Origin: Gnetum montanum
Taxonomy: Eukaryota > Streptophyta > Gnetopsida > Gnetales > Gnetaceae
Direction: 5' to 3'
NCBI GenBank assembly: GCA_015680685.1
Contig: MNCI01030432.1
Coordinates: forward strand, 79,614 to 143,613
DNA length: 64,000 nucleotides
Positions 24,681 to 36,800 of this stretch are shown piece after piece. Below the pieces are notes generated by a model, which was not told where the DNA came from, did not search any database, and saw nothing but the letters and a program-made list of their open reading frames with translations. The position numbers and the translations under genes were made by a program. Each line of letters opens with the position of its first letter. The first letter of the stretch is position 1.

Positions 24681-26283
24681 TGAAACACCGTGGAAATTGC
24701 AAATCGGCCTAAGGCGAAGATTCATGATTCAGGCGAAAAGTTCACGACAGAAATCCAGAAAACAAAACAAGGCAAAGAGGCGTGCGGCATCAAGTCTCCA
24801 AGTCTCTTACAGATTTCCACCTTACTTTGTTTTCTCTCTTTATGCTACATTACAAAACATAGCGTAGTGTCGCTCAGCGTAACTCTGTTTAACATAGCCC
24901 GATATCAGAAAGTAACTTACTTCGGCAATTTTGACGTAGTTTAAAGTTTAAAGACTTGTCGCATATTCTGCTAAGTCTTTTGTTCAGGGCTGAGTTTACG
25001 CTCTGTTACGCAGAGTAGCATAACGAGCTTCAAGGAAAGCAAAGTCAGAGTCCAAGGAAGCATAGCAGATTGATTTCTTCTTTTTTGCAGATTGGTTGCT
25101 TTACGCTCATTATGCTTCGCAGTGTAGGCAAGCGTAATTTATTGTAAAGTTGACCATTTTTACGCTTCATTACGCTTTGCGGCATAAAGGAGCGTAAAAC
25201 AGCTTGAATCAACTACTTCCATGCTCTATTACGCTCTGCCACGTGATGCAGCGTAAACGAGCGTAATACAGCCTAAAGCCGGCTAAAGCAGTACCAGATA
25301 CGCACCTGCTATCCACACGCACGATACGCTGATGAGCATATTGTGCGTAATCATGAAGCGGCTTCAGCGGAAGTGGTTGAACAACATACTTTGCCCCCTT
25401 TTCCAAAAGACGTGATGCGACATGACCAATTTCAACATAAAGTTTGCCAAGTCAACGGTATTTTGAAGGTTGAGACACGTATCATCAGGACCGTGCCTTC
25501 TCCACGTACTACCGAACCTATAAATACTCTAGTTGGCGAAGATCTAAAGGAGGATTATCTTGGGCTTTTTTTTTCCAACTATCACCTTTTGAGCAGACAC
25601 GGAAGACATTTTGCTTGAGCATTGGCAGTAGGAGCGATCAGTCCTTTGGCGAAAATACAGTTCTCTCCATTGGCGATCATTGAAAGTTTTGAGCAGAGGC
25701 TACCTAAGGCAGAGGGAGCAGATCAGAGATCGAGAGATTATCTGGTGCGGTCAACAAGATCTATTGATTAGAAACAGTTGATCGATAGACATCCAGGCTT
25801 GACCATCCTTGCATCCCATCTTTGGCTTACGAGGTAGACCGAGCTTCATTCTGTACTCCTTGTTGAACAGTTTTCTTGTTATTTTGTGTATACTTTGCAC
25901 AAGATAAGCAGAGTTTTCCATTGGAACTTTGTATACAATATACTCAGTCTCTGGGTCAAAACATAGATATTGGAATTGCGCATTCATCTTAAATCCGATC
26001 CTCCCTGTCGTGTTGACGTTGCCGTTATTTCAATTCATTTACATCGTTTTCTACTCCTTTTACGGTTTATCGAATCAAATTGTTTCATGGAATATCTAAT
26101 ACACATATTATCGCAATATTCATCAATTTACTGATTGAGTAAGTCCTTGTCTGATCGACAAGACCGTTCAGGGCACCGCGGATTCGTTTTCTCTAGCACG
26201 GTTCTCACACGGATCCGTGGTTAAGACTGTGTACACGGGTTTCATTTGGTATTTTCCAGCGATTGACGTTTTCCGTCGTTACA
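24681..26283 (+). repeat. Element C 5' LTR
   Basis: It pairs with 40524-42126 without net length change; the differences I noticed are mostly C/T or G/A. A TATA box (CTATAAATAC) is at 25518-25527, so transcription should start near 25550. Open frames within it (for example 25343-25618) are not considered genes. Confidence 0.92.
24840..25350 (+). promoter_or_regulatory. U3 array of TTACGCT/AGCGTAA words and TATA box of element C
   Basis: Roughly twenty TACGC or GCGTA words in both orientations are scattered over 500 bp upstream of the TATA box at 25518, such as TTACGCTCATTATGC and AGCGTAAACGAGCGTAA. The second LTR has the same array (about 40684-41195) with several CG positions changed to TG or CA. 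A transcription-factor binding role is inference. Confidence 0.45.
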
Positions 26284-26289
26284 ATTTTC

Positions 26290-26306
26290 TGGCGCTAGAA
26301 GGAGGG
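26290..26306 (+). promoter_or_regulatory. Element C primer-binding site
   Basis: TGGCGCTAGAAGGAGGG follows the LTR after 6 bp. It has the 5' TGG expected to pair with a tRNA CCA end. I cannot assign the tRNA with confidence. Confidence 0.6.
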
Positions 26307-26536
26307 CTTTAAAGCTTCGATCCGTATTTTACGGGTAGCCCTGTAAGCGATCTATACCCACGCTCATAAAAACGTAAACGTAATACCTCTAGGGAAGTTT
26401 ACAAAAAATCGTGTGGTGTAGATTGGTCACAGCAACGATTCCTTTGGAATCCTACAGGGTAAAAGGCCCAATTATAGTTTTGTTTGGCCGTTGCCTTTTA
26501 GATCCTGTCATTTCTTGTCATTAACCTACCTGAGAA

Positions 26537-29505
26537 ATGGATTTTGCATATGCAACCACTGCCGCTATGATCACCACCGACTCGGGTGCCACATCTATAA
26601 ATCCCATTGCCACCACCGGACTAGCTTTAGGTGCAATAGGACCTCAAGGACCGTCACGCCACTCGTTGAGATTACAGGGCAAAGATCCTGTATTCACCGT
26701 CATGACTCCTGAAGAATATAATTTCATTTGCATCAAGATCCAGGCAAAGCTTGCTCTTAGCCGAGCCGAGATTGAGGCAAAACGAAATTTTGAGCTGGTC
26801 CATAAAGGGGGCCAAGATTTTACTTCTATCATGTACAACATTATCCCTCTGACCGAACATTATCATGAACTCCTGACTCAACTGGTTATGGCTAGGAGTT
26901 AGGCTACACGATCCATTCTAGAACCTCAAAATGGGGAGGAAGAGGAAGATGAATTCGTAGCCCAATCTGAACACACGGATTCATACCATACCCTCAGCCC
27001 CCACACATACATAAATCCCCTGTTTCCTCTCACCGGAGAAGCCGCCCCTCTCAACTCAGTCACAACCGCCCAAACCCACATTCCTGTCATCCCACAGGCC
27101 ACTACGCAATCATCAATCTTGCAAGTGCAAATAATATCTCAAAATAACATGGGGGCAGTCTCATCACCACGTGTAATTAGTATTCCGTCGATGGTACCTG
27201 CGTCCACCGCTCCCCATTTTATTCCCCACATGCAACCTCATACCACACCTCTAACCCGCCCGATGCAAAATCCGGTGCAACCCTTTGCAAGGTTACAGAT
27301 CGCCACCACTGTTCAATCGCAGCAATCCATTCAATAATCCACGGTTGGTCAGTGGATCCTACCCATCTCACATAATCAATCTGCATTATACGGTGTGCAA
27401 TATTTAGCCGTACCTACCATGCATGTCCCACAAATAAACCCGCAATACCCTTACAATCTCCATCCTACACACCCGGGGACAGCCAATCTCTCTGCTCAAC
27501 CAAGTGGGTGGTGGCTTCCACAGGCAGCTCCATCCGCGGGGGCAGTCCCTGTTGCACCACCTGTCAACCAAGACATTGCTTCATTCCCATTGCTGGGCAC
27601 TGCCCTTTCAATCCAATCCCCTGCTCCTCTTGCGCAAACTTCTTCATCACCAAGTCTGGATTAAGCCTTTTTGCTTATTCAGACCCTCACTGAGGAAGTT
27701 AAGCGCCTTAAAGATGCTGGCTCTGATACGATACAAATCATGGATTTCTACCAGGATGATCCTATCAACCCAATGGTTCCTATGTTGTCGTTGCCTCCAG
27801 GGATGTCGTTGCCCCATTTTACTAAATATAATGGGGAAGGAGATCCTAATGCTCACCTTGTTACCTTCAGGTTCGAATCCTTGTTATTGCAGCAATGGCC
27901 TCATACAATTATCTATGTCTTTGCAATGTCTCTGGCAGGAAAAGCTTTAGACTGGTATCGAGCGCTTCCTCGCTCTTCCATCTCAACCCTGGAAGAACTC
28001 CTAACACAATTCGTGACTCACTTTAAGTAAAATTTAAAGCCAAAAGTCACACTAGATCAACTTATGGAAATGAAGCAGGATCCACTTGAACTGGTCCAAA
28101 GGTTTATACAGCGATGGAGCGCTACTTTGAATGAAATCCGTGAGCCTATCGCGAAAGCCCATTTGTTGGCTATTTTCAAAGGAGCAGTTAACGACTTTAT
28201 CAAGTCTAANTATCAATTCTAAACTGTATTACCTTGCCTTAGCTCCTTGAGTCAGGCTTTTGCCCAAACTAAGAGCATCCAGGATGCTGCTGAGGCTAGC
28301 AAAGACCCAGCATACGTGGCCTATAAAAGCGCCAACAATAAGGGTAAAGACAAGGGTAAAGCAACAACAACAACAGTAGTTGCGCTGGCTGAGGGCACTA
28401 AAAATAAGAATAACAAGAAGGCACCCACAGCGTTTTCCGAGACCATGACTAGTGCAAGCAGCACCAGTCAGGACACGCGCGCCCCTGAAAAGCCCCCCAG
28501 CTAAGGCCAAACTTTGAGCGTAAAGATCGCTCAAAATACACAGCCCTACCTATAAAACATTCGAAACTGTTGAAGCAATTATTAGGGGCAAGATACATTC
28601 AGAATAAAAAGGTATCCGAAGAAGCTCTTCAGCGTTACAGGCGTCATTATGAATTGCTGAAGAATCCTTCTTTAGCCCTACTTAACAAATCACCAGTTCC
28701 GAAATCTTTTAGGCTTAACCATTTTTGTGACTACCATCAGTTGTGTGATCACGACACTGATTACTGCTGGGCGTTGAAGCATGACATTCAACGCATGATT
28801 GACGATGGTTCTCTTAAAATTGATGGTAGTAGTCCAACACGTCCCGAAAACCAGGCATTGCATATGTATAAAGACCCATTAAACGTAAATAACGCACCCT
28901 ACACAATCAACGTGGTAAGTACGGATAGTGAAGGGAAGGCACCGCCTAAACAACCCTTTGTTTTACGCGTACCTACCACTTCATCCCAGGGGGCAAGTTC
29001 TTCACCGGTAGTTAGCGGCGTCTCGAGGCCACCCTTCGTTATTCAGGCACCCTCTCCAGAAATAACCCGGTCTCACGTTCACGATAAAGCCAAGGCCACG
29101 CCCGCGCCCACTCCTAAGGTGCCTTTTATCCTTAGGGTACCAAGACCACTGGCTGCCCCTTTTACGCAGGGGCAAGCTTCTAACGAAAACCACCAACCGC
29201 CACCAAACAAAAAAAAGGAAGGGGATGCGTCAGTTAATGCTACTAAAAACCACTTTACGCTAGGCTTCGCTAAGCTCAGGCCCTTAGCCTCTGTCCCTGC
29301 GCCTGCAACTTATGGGCAAGACAAGGGTACAGAAACACAGCCACCTCCCCTCGGCAGAAAGAAACATAACCCTCCAACTGACGTTGTTTCGCCTCGGGAG
29401 ATTCCTCTCTTAGGGCGAATGGAAGAAGACAGAGGGAATAAACAACCCAGCCGAGAACGGGACCTCCTCGATGCATTTATGCAAGTCAAGCAGGCTCTGA
29501 AATAG
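26537..29505 (+). pseudogene. Element C gag
   Basis: The frame starts at the ATG at 26537 (MDFAYATT). A Pro/Gln-rich region (about 26950-27660) precedes the gag core (about 27780-28200), with FTKYNGEGDPNAHL, FAMSLAGKALDWYRALP and SISTLEELLTQF. The C-terminal part has the Tat/Ogre Cys-His motif FCDYHQLCDHDTDYC then LKHDIQRMIDDG (28727-28815). Breaks are TAG at 26900, TAA at 27335, 27662 and 28028, an N at 28210, a one-base frameshift in the C run near 28495, and TAG at 29503. Read through, it is fused to protease. Confidence 0.85.
28210..28210. other. Single-N contig join in element C gag
   Basis: The flanks TATCAAGTCTAA and TATCAATTCTAA are near-identical 12-mers either side of the N, suggesting unmerged overlapping contig ends. 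Confidence 0.6.
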
Positions 29506-30344
29506 AAGAACACAACGCTGAGCCTCTATGACTTGCTCATGACATCCCAAAAGCACCGTGAGGCTATGGTTCGTATGCTGACATCCATACCAGTGGATGA
29601 AGGCTTACCAGCAGAAGAGGAAGCGATACACGCTGTCATGCTTCCTCCGGCCGCTGAGCAACCTAAACCAACCCCTTTGACCTTTCATGATAAATCCATC
29701 AAAGATGATCCAGAGAAAGGCCGAGTAATGACCAAACCCATGTTTATCACCATCCAGGTTGGTCAATATCAGATCCAGAGGGTGCACGTTGACGATGGCG
29801 CGGCTACGAATGTCATCCCTTATCCTATAGTGGATAAGTTAGGCCTGGTCGACCAGATCAGTCCTACAACGACATGGTGCCTAAATTCGTTCAATGGGGC
29901 ATGGGTGCAAGTCAAGGGGACGGTGCGTATCAAATTTGTGGCAGGGAGAAATTCCCAATAGACGCCACATTTCTCGTTGTCGAGGAGATGCCCGGTTTCA
30001 ACTTGATTCTAGGGAGGTTCTGGCTGGCCCAACTGAGGGCAGTTTCGTCACCAATACACCAAGAGATACACCTCCCTTATGCAGGGGGAGAGGTAGTAAT
30101 ACACGGTGATGAAATAATTTCTAGGACTGTCAACAACATCAAGGAGGAACGGGGTTCAAAGATTGAGATGCCCGAAAGTCAAATCCATGTCCAGACCCCC
30201 GAACAAGTCGAAATGAATAATGACAGCCTAGCCTGGGTAGACCTACCATTTCAGGGAGAAGAGGATGATGTGGAAGAATCAGGCCATAAACCTCCTTGCC
30301 CTTACACACCGCTGAACATAAAAGCCATAAAGAAAAAATTAAGG
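29506..30344 (+). pseudogene. Element C protease
   Basis: A retropepsin-type aspartic protease. The active-site region reads VHVDDGAATNVIPYPIV (about 29783-29833), with DDG in place of the usual DTG or DSG; variants of this position are common in Tat-type elements. The C-terminal part has FLVVEEMPGFNLILGRFWL (about 29970-30030), the conserved ILGR block. A frameshift near 29950 separates the two halves. The frame closes at 30356, but a splice donor at 30345 would remove that stop (see the intron). Confidence 0.8.
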
Positions 30345-30389
30345 GTTGGTGATTAATCTGAGTGGTGTTTACGCACATCGTCACATTTT

Positions 30390-31025
30390 CACCAGTTTTT
30401 TCCTTTAATATACATACATGCATTTACGCTTTCTGTCCATTACGCTATTTACACTCCTCATTTTACGCCATTTACGCTTCTTGACTTCTACTAATCATAT
30501 TAGCATAATTACGTAGATATATATGTTTTTATCAATTACACTCCCAAACATACGCAGACGGCCCGCAACGGCCTAAAACTAGCAGTAGCCCGCAATGGCC
30601 TAAAACTAGTAACGGCCCTTAATGGCCTAAAACTAGCAAGTTCATTCGTGTATATCTTACGCAAACGCTATACAACAGCCCGTAATGGCCTAAAACTAGC
30701 AATTCCATTCTACAGTCATAATAACGNCATTACGGGCTGTTGTATAGCGTTTGCGTAAGATATACACGAATGAACTTGCTAGTTTTAGGCCATTAAGGGC
30801 CGTTACTAGTTTTAGGCCATTGCGGGCTACTGCTAGTTTTAGGCCGTTGCGGGCCGTCTGCGTATGTTTGGGAGTGTAATTGATAAAAACATATATATCT
30901 ACGTAATTATGCTAATATGATTAGTAGAAGTCAAGAAGCGTAAATGGCGTAAAATGAGGAGTGTAAATAGCGTAATGGACAGAAAGCGTAAATGCATGTA
31001 TGTATATTAAAGGAAAAAACTGGTG
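30390..31025. repeat. Perfect 298-bp inverted repeat flanked by single Ns
   Basis: The arm 30728-31025 is the exact reverse complement of 30390-30687 over 298 bp, and it is bounded by N at 30727 and N at 31026. A perfect inverted copy exactly filling the space between two Ns is best explained as a redundant contig placed in reverse. Open frames across it should be ignored. Confidence 0.85.
30540..30712. repeat. Minisatellite GCCCGCAATGGCCTAAAACTAGCA type, 5' side of intron
   Basis: Four imperfect units of about 27-30 bp carry (A)CGGCC or GCCCG, then AATGGCC or ACGGCC, then TAAAACTAG. The core matches units of the larger array at 38668-39340 of the same element (GTCCGCTATGACGTAAAACTAGCA). Confidence 0.7.
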
Positions 31026-31026
31026 N

Positions 31027-34000
31027 AATTAGCTCAAACCAAACTCCATCCCCTAGAATAGTTTCAGCCTTCACCTTCCCCTTCTCCACAGTAGTCCATC
31101 GGGGTGGTTCAGGGAAGAAAGTAGGGACTGTAGTCTCTTCCCTGGGAAGAGTAATTTCCCTTTCCGGGGACGCGCTTACTGTCACCTGCTCCTAGAACTT
31201 CTCAAAGGCCCTAGATGCACCAATGATGTCAAGGAACACCCGGAAGAATTGAGCTTCAACGGCAGAATCTCGATAGTGTTGACGATAAGCGAGACTTTCT
31301 CACTTATACAGATGCTTGTGATCTTTTTCTTTCTGCCCCCACTCTTGGACACTTGCGCAAAAGTCCTTCCAGTCCTGGTTCTTCTAGGCCAAGAGTTCTA
31401 TTTGCATCCTTTGCTCCACCAATTTGCGACTGGTTTGCACGCTGTTCCTGACCGCGGTCCAATAGCGAGCATAGTTAATAACAGCCATACGCTAGTCCTC
31501 TTCATCCGTTCCTCACGCCTGCAGGAATTCACATCGCAATTTTAACTCTCCGACCTCTCTGGTCAGAGACATCCTTTCTTTCTCTGATCTCTGCAGCCTC
31601 TTCCAGAGGTCTTCATTGACGTTTTGACTCTCCCACAAGGAGCGAGTCGAGCGTAACGCATATTTATGCATTTCCTCGTAAATGTTGCGTGGCACAACTG
31701 CCCCTTCTGATGAAGGCTCCACTGTGTCTAGGTCAATGGGCTCCATAGGATCCCATCGAAGGTGAGCTCCTGATAACAAATATTATTAAATGTAAATAAA
31801 AATTATAACTTTATAATAAAATGAACGTGTTATAGCAGTAACATACCAGCTCCAAGATCCACGCGCTCGAGGTGCTCGATCATATCATTAACAACGCATT
31901 CCATGAAGGCAAACTTATCAGGGAATTCCCCCCACGCTCTGTTGACAACGGCTGATGGGGATGCATCTTGTTCATCTGTAGCTTAAACTAAGTCAAAATC
32001 TTTAATTGTTGACAGAATTCCTAAAAAATTCTAATACACTAACCTCTGCCTGTTGCAATGGGGAGTGCGTCAACGTTTTCCCCCTCCTCTCTCTCCTCAC
32101 GCAAAAGGGTCTGTGCATCACTTATTCTAATAGCCGGGGCCTCCTCTTCCAAAACTGGGGCCCCTTCCCCATGCCGTAATACCACTGCCCCTGTTTCAGG
32201 GGTTAACCGTTCCGTAGGTCTCCCTGTTCATGCCATGTAACACATTTAAACGATTCAGAATACCTTGAATAAAGCTACATAATACAATAATTTCCATAAC
32301 TTTCACTATGTCTTTACGCTTACCAGGCGGAGGTTTACTCCGCTGAACTTTGACTTGCATAGTTCTGTCTGTGCCACCTGCTGGTTCCACAGGGGCCTCA
32401 GTTAAGCGAGGTCTTTTACACTGAACCGAGGCATCTACTATCTCTGTAGCCAAGCGCTTTCCCCATGATGCATCATCACCAGTGTAAGTAAGAAGCGCCC
32501 CAGCTACGCTGTCAGGGCCCCGCATTCGAGGTGCCGCCAAATCCTTAGTCGTTACAGACAGCGACTCCCCAATTCCTTCCAGAGAATCCTGTGCCCGGGT
32601 AGTGCCGAAGATATGAGAAATCCAAGGTTTGGACAACTGGTCTCGGTCTTGTAGGACCCATACCCCATTCCTCTGGATAACCAAAAATTTGGCAAAACAC
32701 CAGAGGCAAGCTATGAAGAAGGCGAAGTGCACACTGAAACGCGACTCGAGCTTTTGGCGGAGTCTCACCATTTCTGTGCGCAACCCCTCAGCGAAATAGC
32801 TTTCCCAATCAAACTAGGTCCCTTCCTCCATCACCTCTCGCATAATATGGGCCTGTTCTATAGTAAAGAACCTTCCCTATGAGAGTGTTTTGGGGAAGGC
32901 TCAGGCTCGGAAGAAGGGATAAATAGTTTTGGCGACCTCTAATTCGATTTTTTCGCAAGGGATCCCCTTGGTTTCCTTCTTGGTCCCTAGCCACTCCTCC
33001 AACTCCTCCTAACATTTGACGCTCCTCCTCGATTTTTCCTCTATGGGAAGACCGTCAGAGGGGACGCCAAAGAGGTCAATGAATAGCTAAGCATCGATAT
33101 GAAAGTTTACATGTATGTGACGCACACACGTGCAAAAACGTTCAGCTCCCTCGCTGAAGGAGTTAACTAGGGTTAACATTTCGCTTGCGGGGACATCAGG
33201 GGTTACGGCTAAGAATAAATGCATCAGCCTCTCTTCTCGCAGCTTGGTGACCAACGCAACTGGGGCCGCCGCGTGGCCGAGCCAACGTTGTGCCTCCTTT
33301 ATGTCGCCATAGCGGAAAAGGAGGATGTTCGCTTCGCGGCTGGAAATAGTGATGGTAATCTTCCGGGATTCCATGACTGATAATACATGACACATGTCAA
33401 CATAGCAAAAACACTGTCACGCAGCATTTTAAACAACAAAAACAATATAATATCCTGTAACTGATAGTGGCAACAAAACCTTACCAGGGCCAAATGGTAA
33501 AGGAAATGGAGGGAGCTTCCTTTGCACGTCCGCGAGGGTAAGGGGTGGGTTCAAAGTCCATTCTTCATGTAACCACCTGAGATTCTAACAATTTTTGAAG
33601 GAATCAGAATAACGGGTGGGATACTCGTGAATGTCGAAAGCCATTTGCCCCATTACACCAGCGCGTACGTTGTTGGTGGACGTAAACTCCTTTATTACCG
33701 TTTCGGTCCAAGATAATGTATCACCATTGCCTACTAACCCATTTGCGTTGATGAAAAACTTGTATCATATAACACATTACTATTCTACGCTTTGCAAATT
33801 CAGACATTAGAAACATATTGACAATACCGCCAGTAAAACAACTTACTCGCCCGAATAATACACCGTGCCTAGAGGATTCTGAAAGTAGGTCAAAACATGA
33901 CGAGCCACGAACAATGTATTGTATGTATGATAGCAGCTAAATCTGGGCATCTCCCAGATCCAACTTAAGCGCCTCAACCCTTTGGCTCTAAGTTCGTGGT

Positions 34001-34296
34001 CTTGGGGACGCCCAGTATCAATAACCCCATCTGTCAAGAAAGCCAGGACGCCCTGCGTAGAACCCACTAACAGATGTTCCAAAATAGCACCGGCCACATC
34101 GCCCGACAGATGCAACCACACAATAATGCTGAAGTTACGCAACAAAAACTACAAAAACTTCAGCACACCCTTTCGGAACCATATAACCTTCCCCTGCAAC
34201 CGAGTCTGAGGGGGAGGAACATTGGGTACGATAGGGTTTATACAACATAAAACCCCGACTATGTCCAAAACGATTAGGACGGCTTTCACCATGACA
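31027..34296 (-). pseudogene. Multi-exon antisense gene within element C
   Basis: Exons on the minus strand: 34296-33847, 33758-33485, 33376-32324, 32223-32044, 31975-31847 and 31769 to the N at 31026. The last four introns (33377-33484, 32224-32323, 31976-32043, 31770-31846; 108, 100, 68 and 77 bp) are GT-AG and all phase 1, joining open frames. The first junction does not keep frame with its best donor (GA|GTAAGT). About 940 codons. Features: hydrophobic start (VLIVLDIVGVLCC), a globular part with FHIDA then LFIDLFGVPSDGLP, a hydrophobic HFAFFIACLWCFAKFLVI, and a coiled-coil C-terminal region. Twelve in-frame stops: nine TAG, three TGA. Function unknown. Confidence 0.7.
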
Positions 34297-34554
34297 CTGT
34301 ACAGAAAATAAACACGTTACCATCTAGATTCCGATTGCATGCTTAAACCATAGGAAAATTTACAAAAATTACGTTATAGCCGTACAGCCAAAATTGTCGA
34401 AACCCTTGTAATAGTACAAGGTCTGTCTCAGACAACGACAATAGACGCAACACTGTACTTTTATGCGAGGTCTACAGCATAAAACTCTAGTTTACGTAGA
34501 GGACACAAAAAGAATAAACACAAAAAAAACAAAAAGCATATCACAGGAAGCAAT

Positions 34555-35001
34555 ACGAGTAAGCAAAGGATGGCCTATCGATTTAGGGGAGTGACATCCC
34601 TCACTTCGACCACGGCCTGCGAAGCACGCTGCAAGCTCCCTTATACTTCGTCAATTTTAGCCAACTTGGTGTTCTTTCCTCTAACTTTCAGTGCCATTAT
34701 TGCAGTCCTGAATACCTTCACAAATAACGTGCTTCAAGTCTTTTGCTCTTTCTCCTTCTCTCTGTGACAGCCGAGAATTCAAATTTGTGATAGCCAACAG
34801 TCTATTCTCGATAAGAACTGCTGACTTATATGCAAAATTAACCGACTTGACACCCAATTTAAGCGAGACTTGCCCAAATACTGATGTCAGTATGAGCTGG
34901 AACCCAAAAATCAAGGCATTAATTGCGACAGATATCGCATGCATTACGGTCCGAAACGACCTTAAACTACTACATCTTATCACCTCGTAATCAGGTCGCA
35001 T
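34555..35001 (-). pseudogene. Upstream antisense ORF, possible 5' exon of the antisense gene
   Basis: An ATG at 34999-35001 opens 106 codons (to 34681) with an amphipathic, coiled-coil-like sequence (LLAITNLNSRLSQREGE). The adjacent frame then continues similarly (NTKLAKIDEV) and ends in a 23-residue very hydrophobic segment near 34520-34580, or a pyrimidine-rich intron start. It precedes the exons at 34296 on the same strand. Linkage to that gene is inference. Confidence 0.35.
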
Positions 35002-35168
35002 TAATTACAGGCTGTTCACAATGTTCAAAATTCAGTTAGCTTTCTACGCTCAGCAACGTCACATCACATCCTTTTTCTTTTTAGACTAAACCAAGCACTA
35101 TACGCTAAATGTTTATCACATCCAACTTAGCATTTTTCTAATTACTTTCATATTTGACAATTTTGCAG

Positions 35169-36727
35169 GACAATTGCCAAATGGACGAAACTTTACCTGC
35201 GCTCCTAGTTTTAACAGGCCCCCAAGAGGAAATCATTAGACAACTTGATCCCACACTAGTAGGACCTAACCTTGCCTTCGATGACGCAACCATAGCCATG
35301 TTAGAAACATCTCAAGACTGGCCAGAACAATCAACGCGCACGCTAGCTCTGGAAGCTGGAGATGTAACCGAGGATCCCCTTAACGAGGTCTCTATGGTTA
35401 CGCATAAGGGTGAGACTAAAACTCTTAAGGTTAGTTCTTTACTAGACCAAAAGGTACATGATAACATAAAGTAGGTCCTCCAGAACAACATCACAGTGTT
35501 TGCATGGTCATACGAAGATATGCTGGGACTAGATCCAAGATTAATACAGCACAACATAATCCTAGATCCTCCCATATCAAAGCAGTTAGATAAAAAGCAC
35601 AAAAAATGAAGCCAGAAGTCGTGCTAGTAGTACGTGATGAGATCACCAAACTGTACCAGGTTGGTTTTATTCGCGTAGTCGATTACTCAGACTGGGTATC
35701 TAACATTGTAGTTGTTCCTAAAAAGACCAGAGGGTTACGCATCTGTATAGACTTTCGAGACCTGAACAAAGCTACAATCAAGGATAATTTCCCATTACCG
35801 AGTATCAACCAACTAGTGGATACAACCGTTGGGCATGCGCTTTTATCCTTCATGGATAGCTTCTTAGGCTACAATCAAATATACATCAACCCAAAACACT
35901 AGTTAGCAACTACCTTTATGACACCCTGGGGGACCTTTTGTTACACCATGATGCCTTTTGGTTTGAAAAATGCCGGAGCTACGTATCAATGAACTATGAC
36001 ATATATCTTTAGCGATTACCTCCTAGGGAGACTGAATGATTATGTTGACGACATAGCTGTTAAGTCTATAAGGTCAGAAGATTATTCAGAAGATCTGGAG
36101 TTAGTCCTTAAAAGATGCTCTAAATACGACCTCCGGCTCAACCCAAAGAAGTGCGTATTCGGGGTCAAAATCGGATGCATGCTGGGGTTTGTCGTATCGG
36201 AAACTGGTATACGAGTAGACCTTGACAAAGTCAAAGCCATTGTTGAATTGACACCCCCTACAAATCTCAATTAATTACGCAGTTTGCAAGGGAGGTTACC
36301 ATTTATCAAGTGGTTCATCTCGAGACTAACAGATAAGTTACATCCTATGCAACACTTGCTTAAAAAGGAGGTTAATTTCAAATGGACAGACAATTCTTAG
36401 CGTGCGTTTGACAGCTTGAAGTAAGAACTTCAACGTTTGCCAACAGTATTCCCGCCACAAAGGGATCAACCGTTTTACATTTACCTCGCAACATCAGACG
36501 TAGCCTTAGCTGCATTACTCTGTCAAAAGAGAGATGATGGGTCAGAAGTACCCATATATTACTTGAGTCATGCTCTATGTGCGTATGAAATGAGGTACAA
36601 TGAAGTAGAGCATAATTGCTTAGCGCTAGTGTTTACGTTCAAAAAGTGCAGACACTATCTCTTTCGTAGCCAGGTCAACATAATCTGCAAAAATAACATC
36701 CTTAGGGCTATTACGCATAATCTGTAA
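35169..36727 (+). pseudogene. Element C reverse transcriptase and RNase H
   Basis: After the inferred splice site the frame reads DNCQMDETLPALL. RT starts near 35470 (FAWSYEDMLGLDP) with a frameshift near 35605, then FIRVVDYSDWVSNIVVVPKK, GLRICIDFRDLNKAT with the first catalytic Asp, MPFGLKNAGATYQ, and the active site DYVDDIAV near 36035. The connection and RNase H follow (AFDSLK, then YIYLATSDVALAALLCQ and YNEVEHNCLALVF). About nine stops, several at former Gln or Arg codons. Confidence 0.88.
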
Positions 36728-36800
36728 AAAAAGTAGTAAAATAGCTTATTGGAAAGCTATCACGATAGAATTCGATCTACGTTATATTAGTCAATCTTCT

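Larger units (their letters stand above)
30345..35168 (+). other. Candidate 4.8-kb intron between protease and RT of element C
   Basis: On the coding strand the protease frame reaches AGG|GTTGGT at 30344/30345. The RT frame is preceded by a pyrimidine-rich TTTCATATTTGACAATTTTGCAG acceptor-type end at 35168, cited here by position 35146-35168. Joining the two is phase 0 and in frame. Ogre elements have an intron at this place, although usually far shorter. The interval contains no sense coding relic but an antisense gene, a minisatellite and two single-N joins. The donor is weak. Confidence 0.5.

Noticed and set aside
25209-25618. Paired ORFs on both strands, repeated near 41052-41425
   Set aside because: They lie in the LTRs of C; their recurrence is due to the LTR pair and they have no domain.
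30931-31195. Open frames crossing 31026
   Set aside because: They cross an N and enter the inverted artefact contig; only the part left of the join on the minus strand (31027 onward) belongs to the antisense gene.
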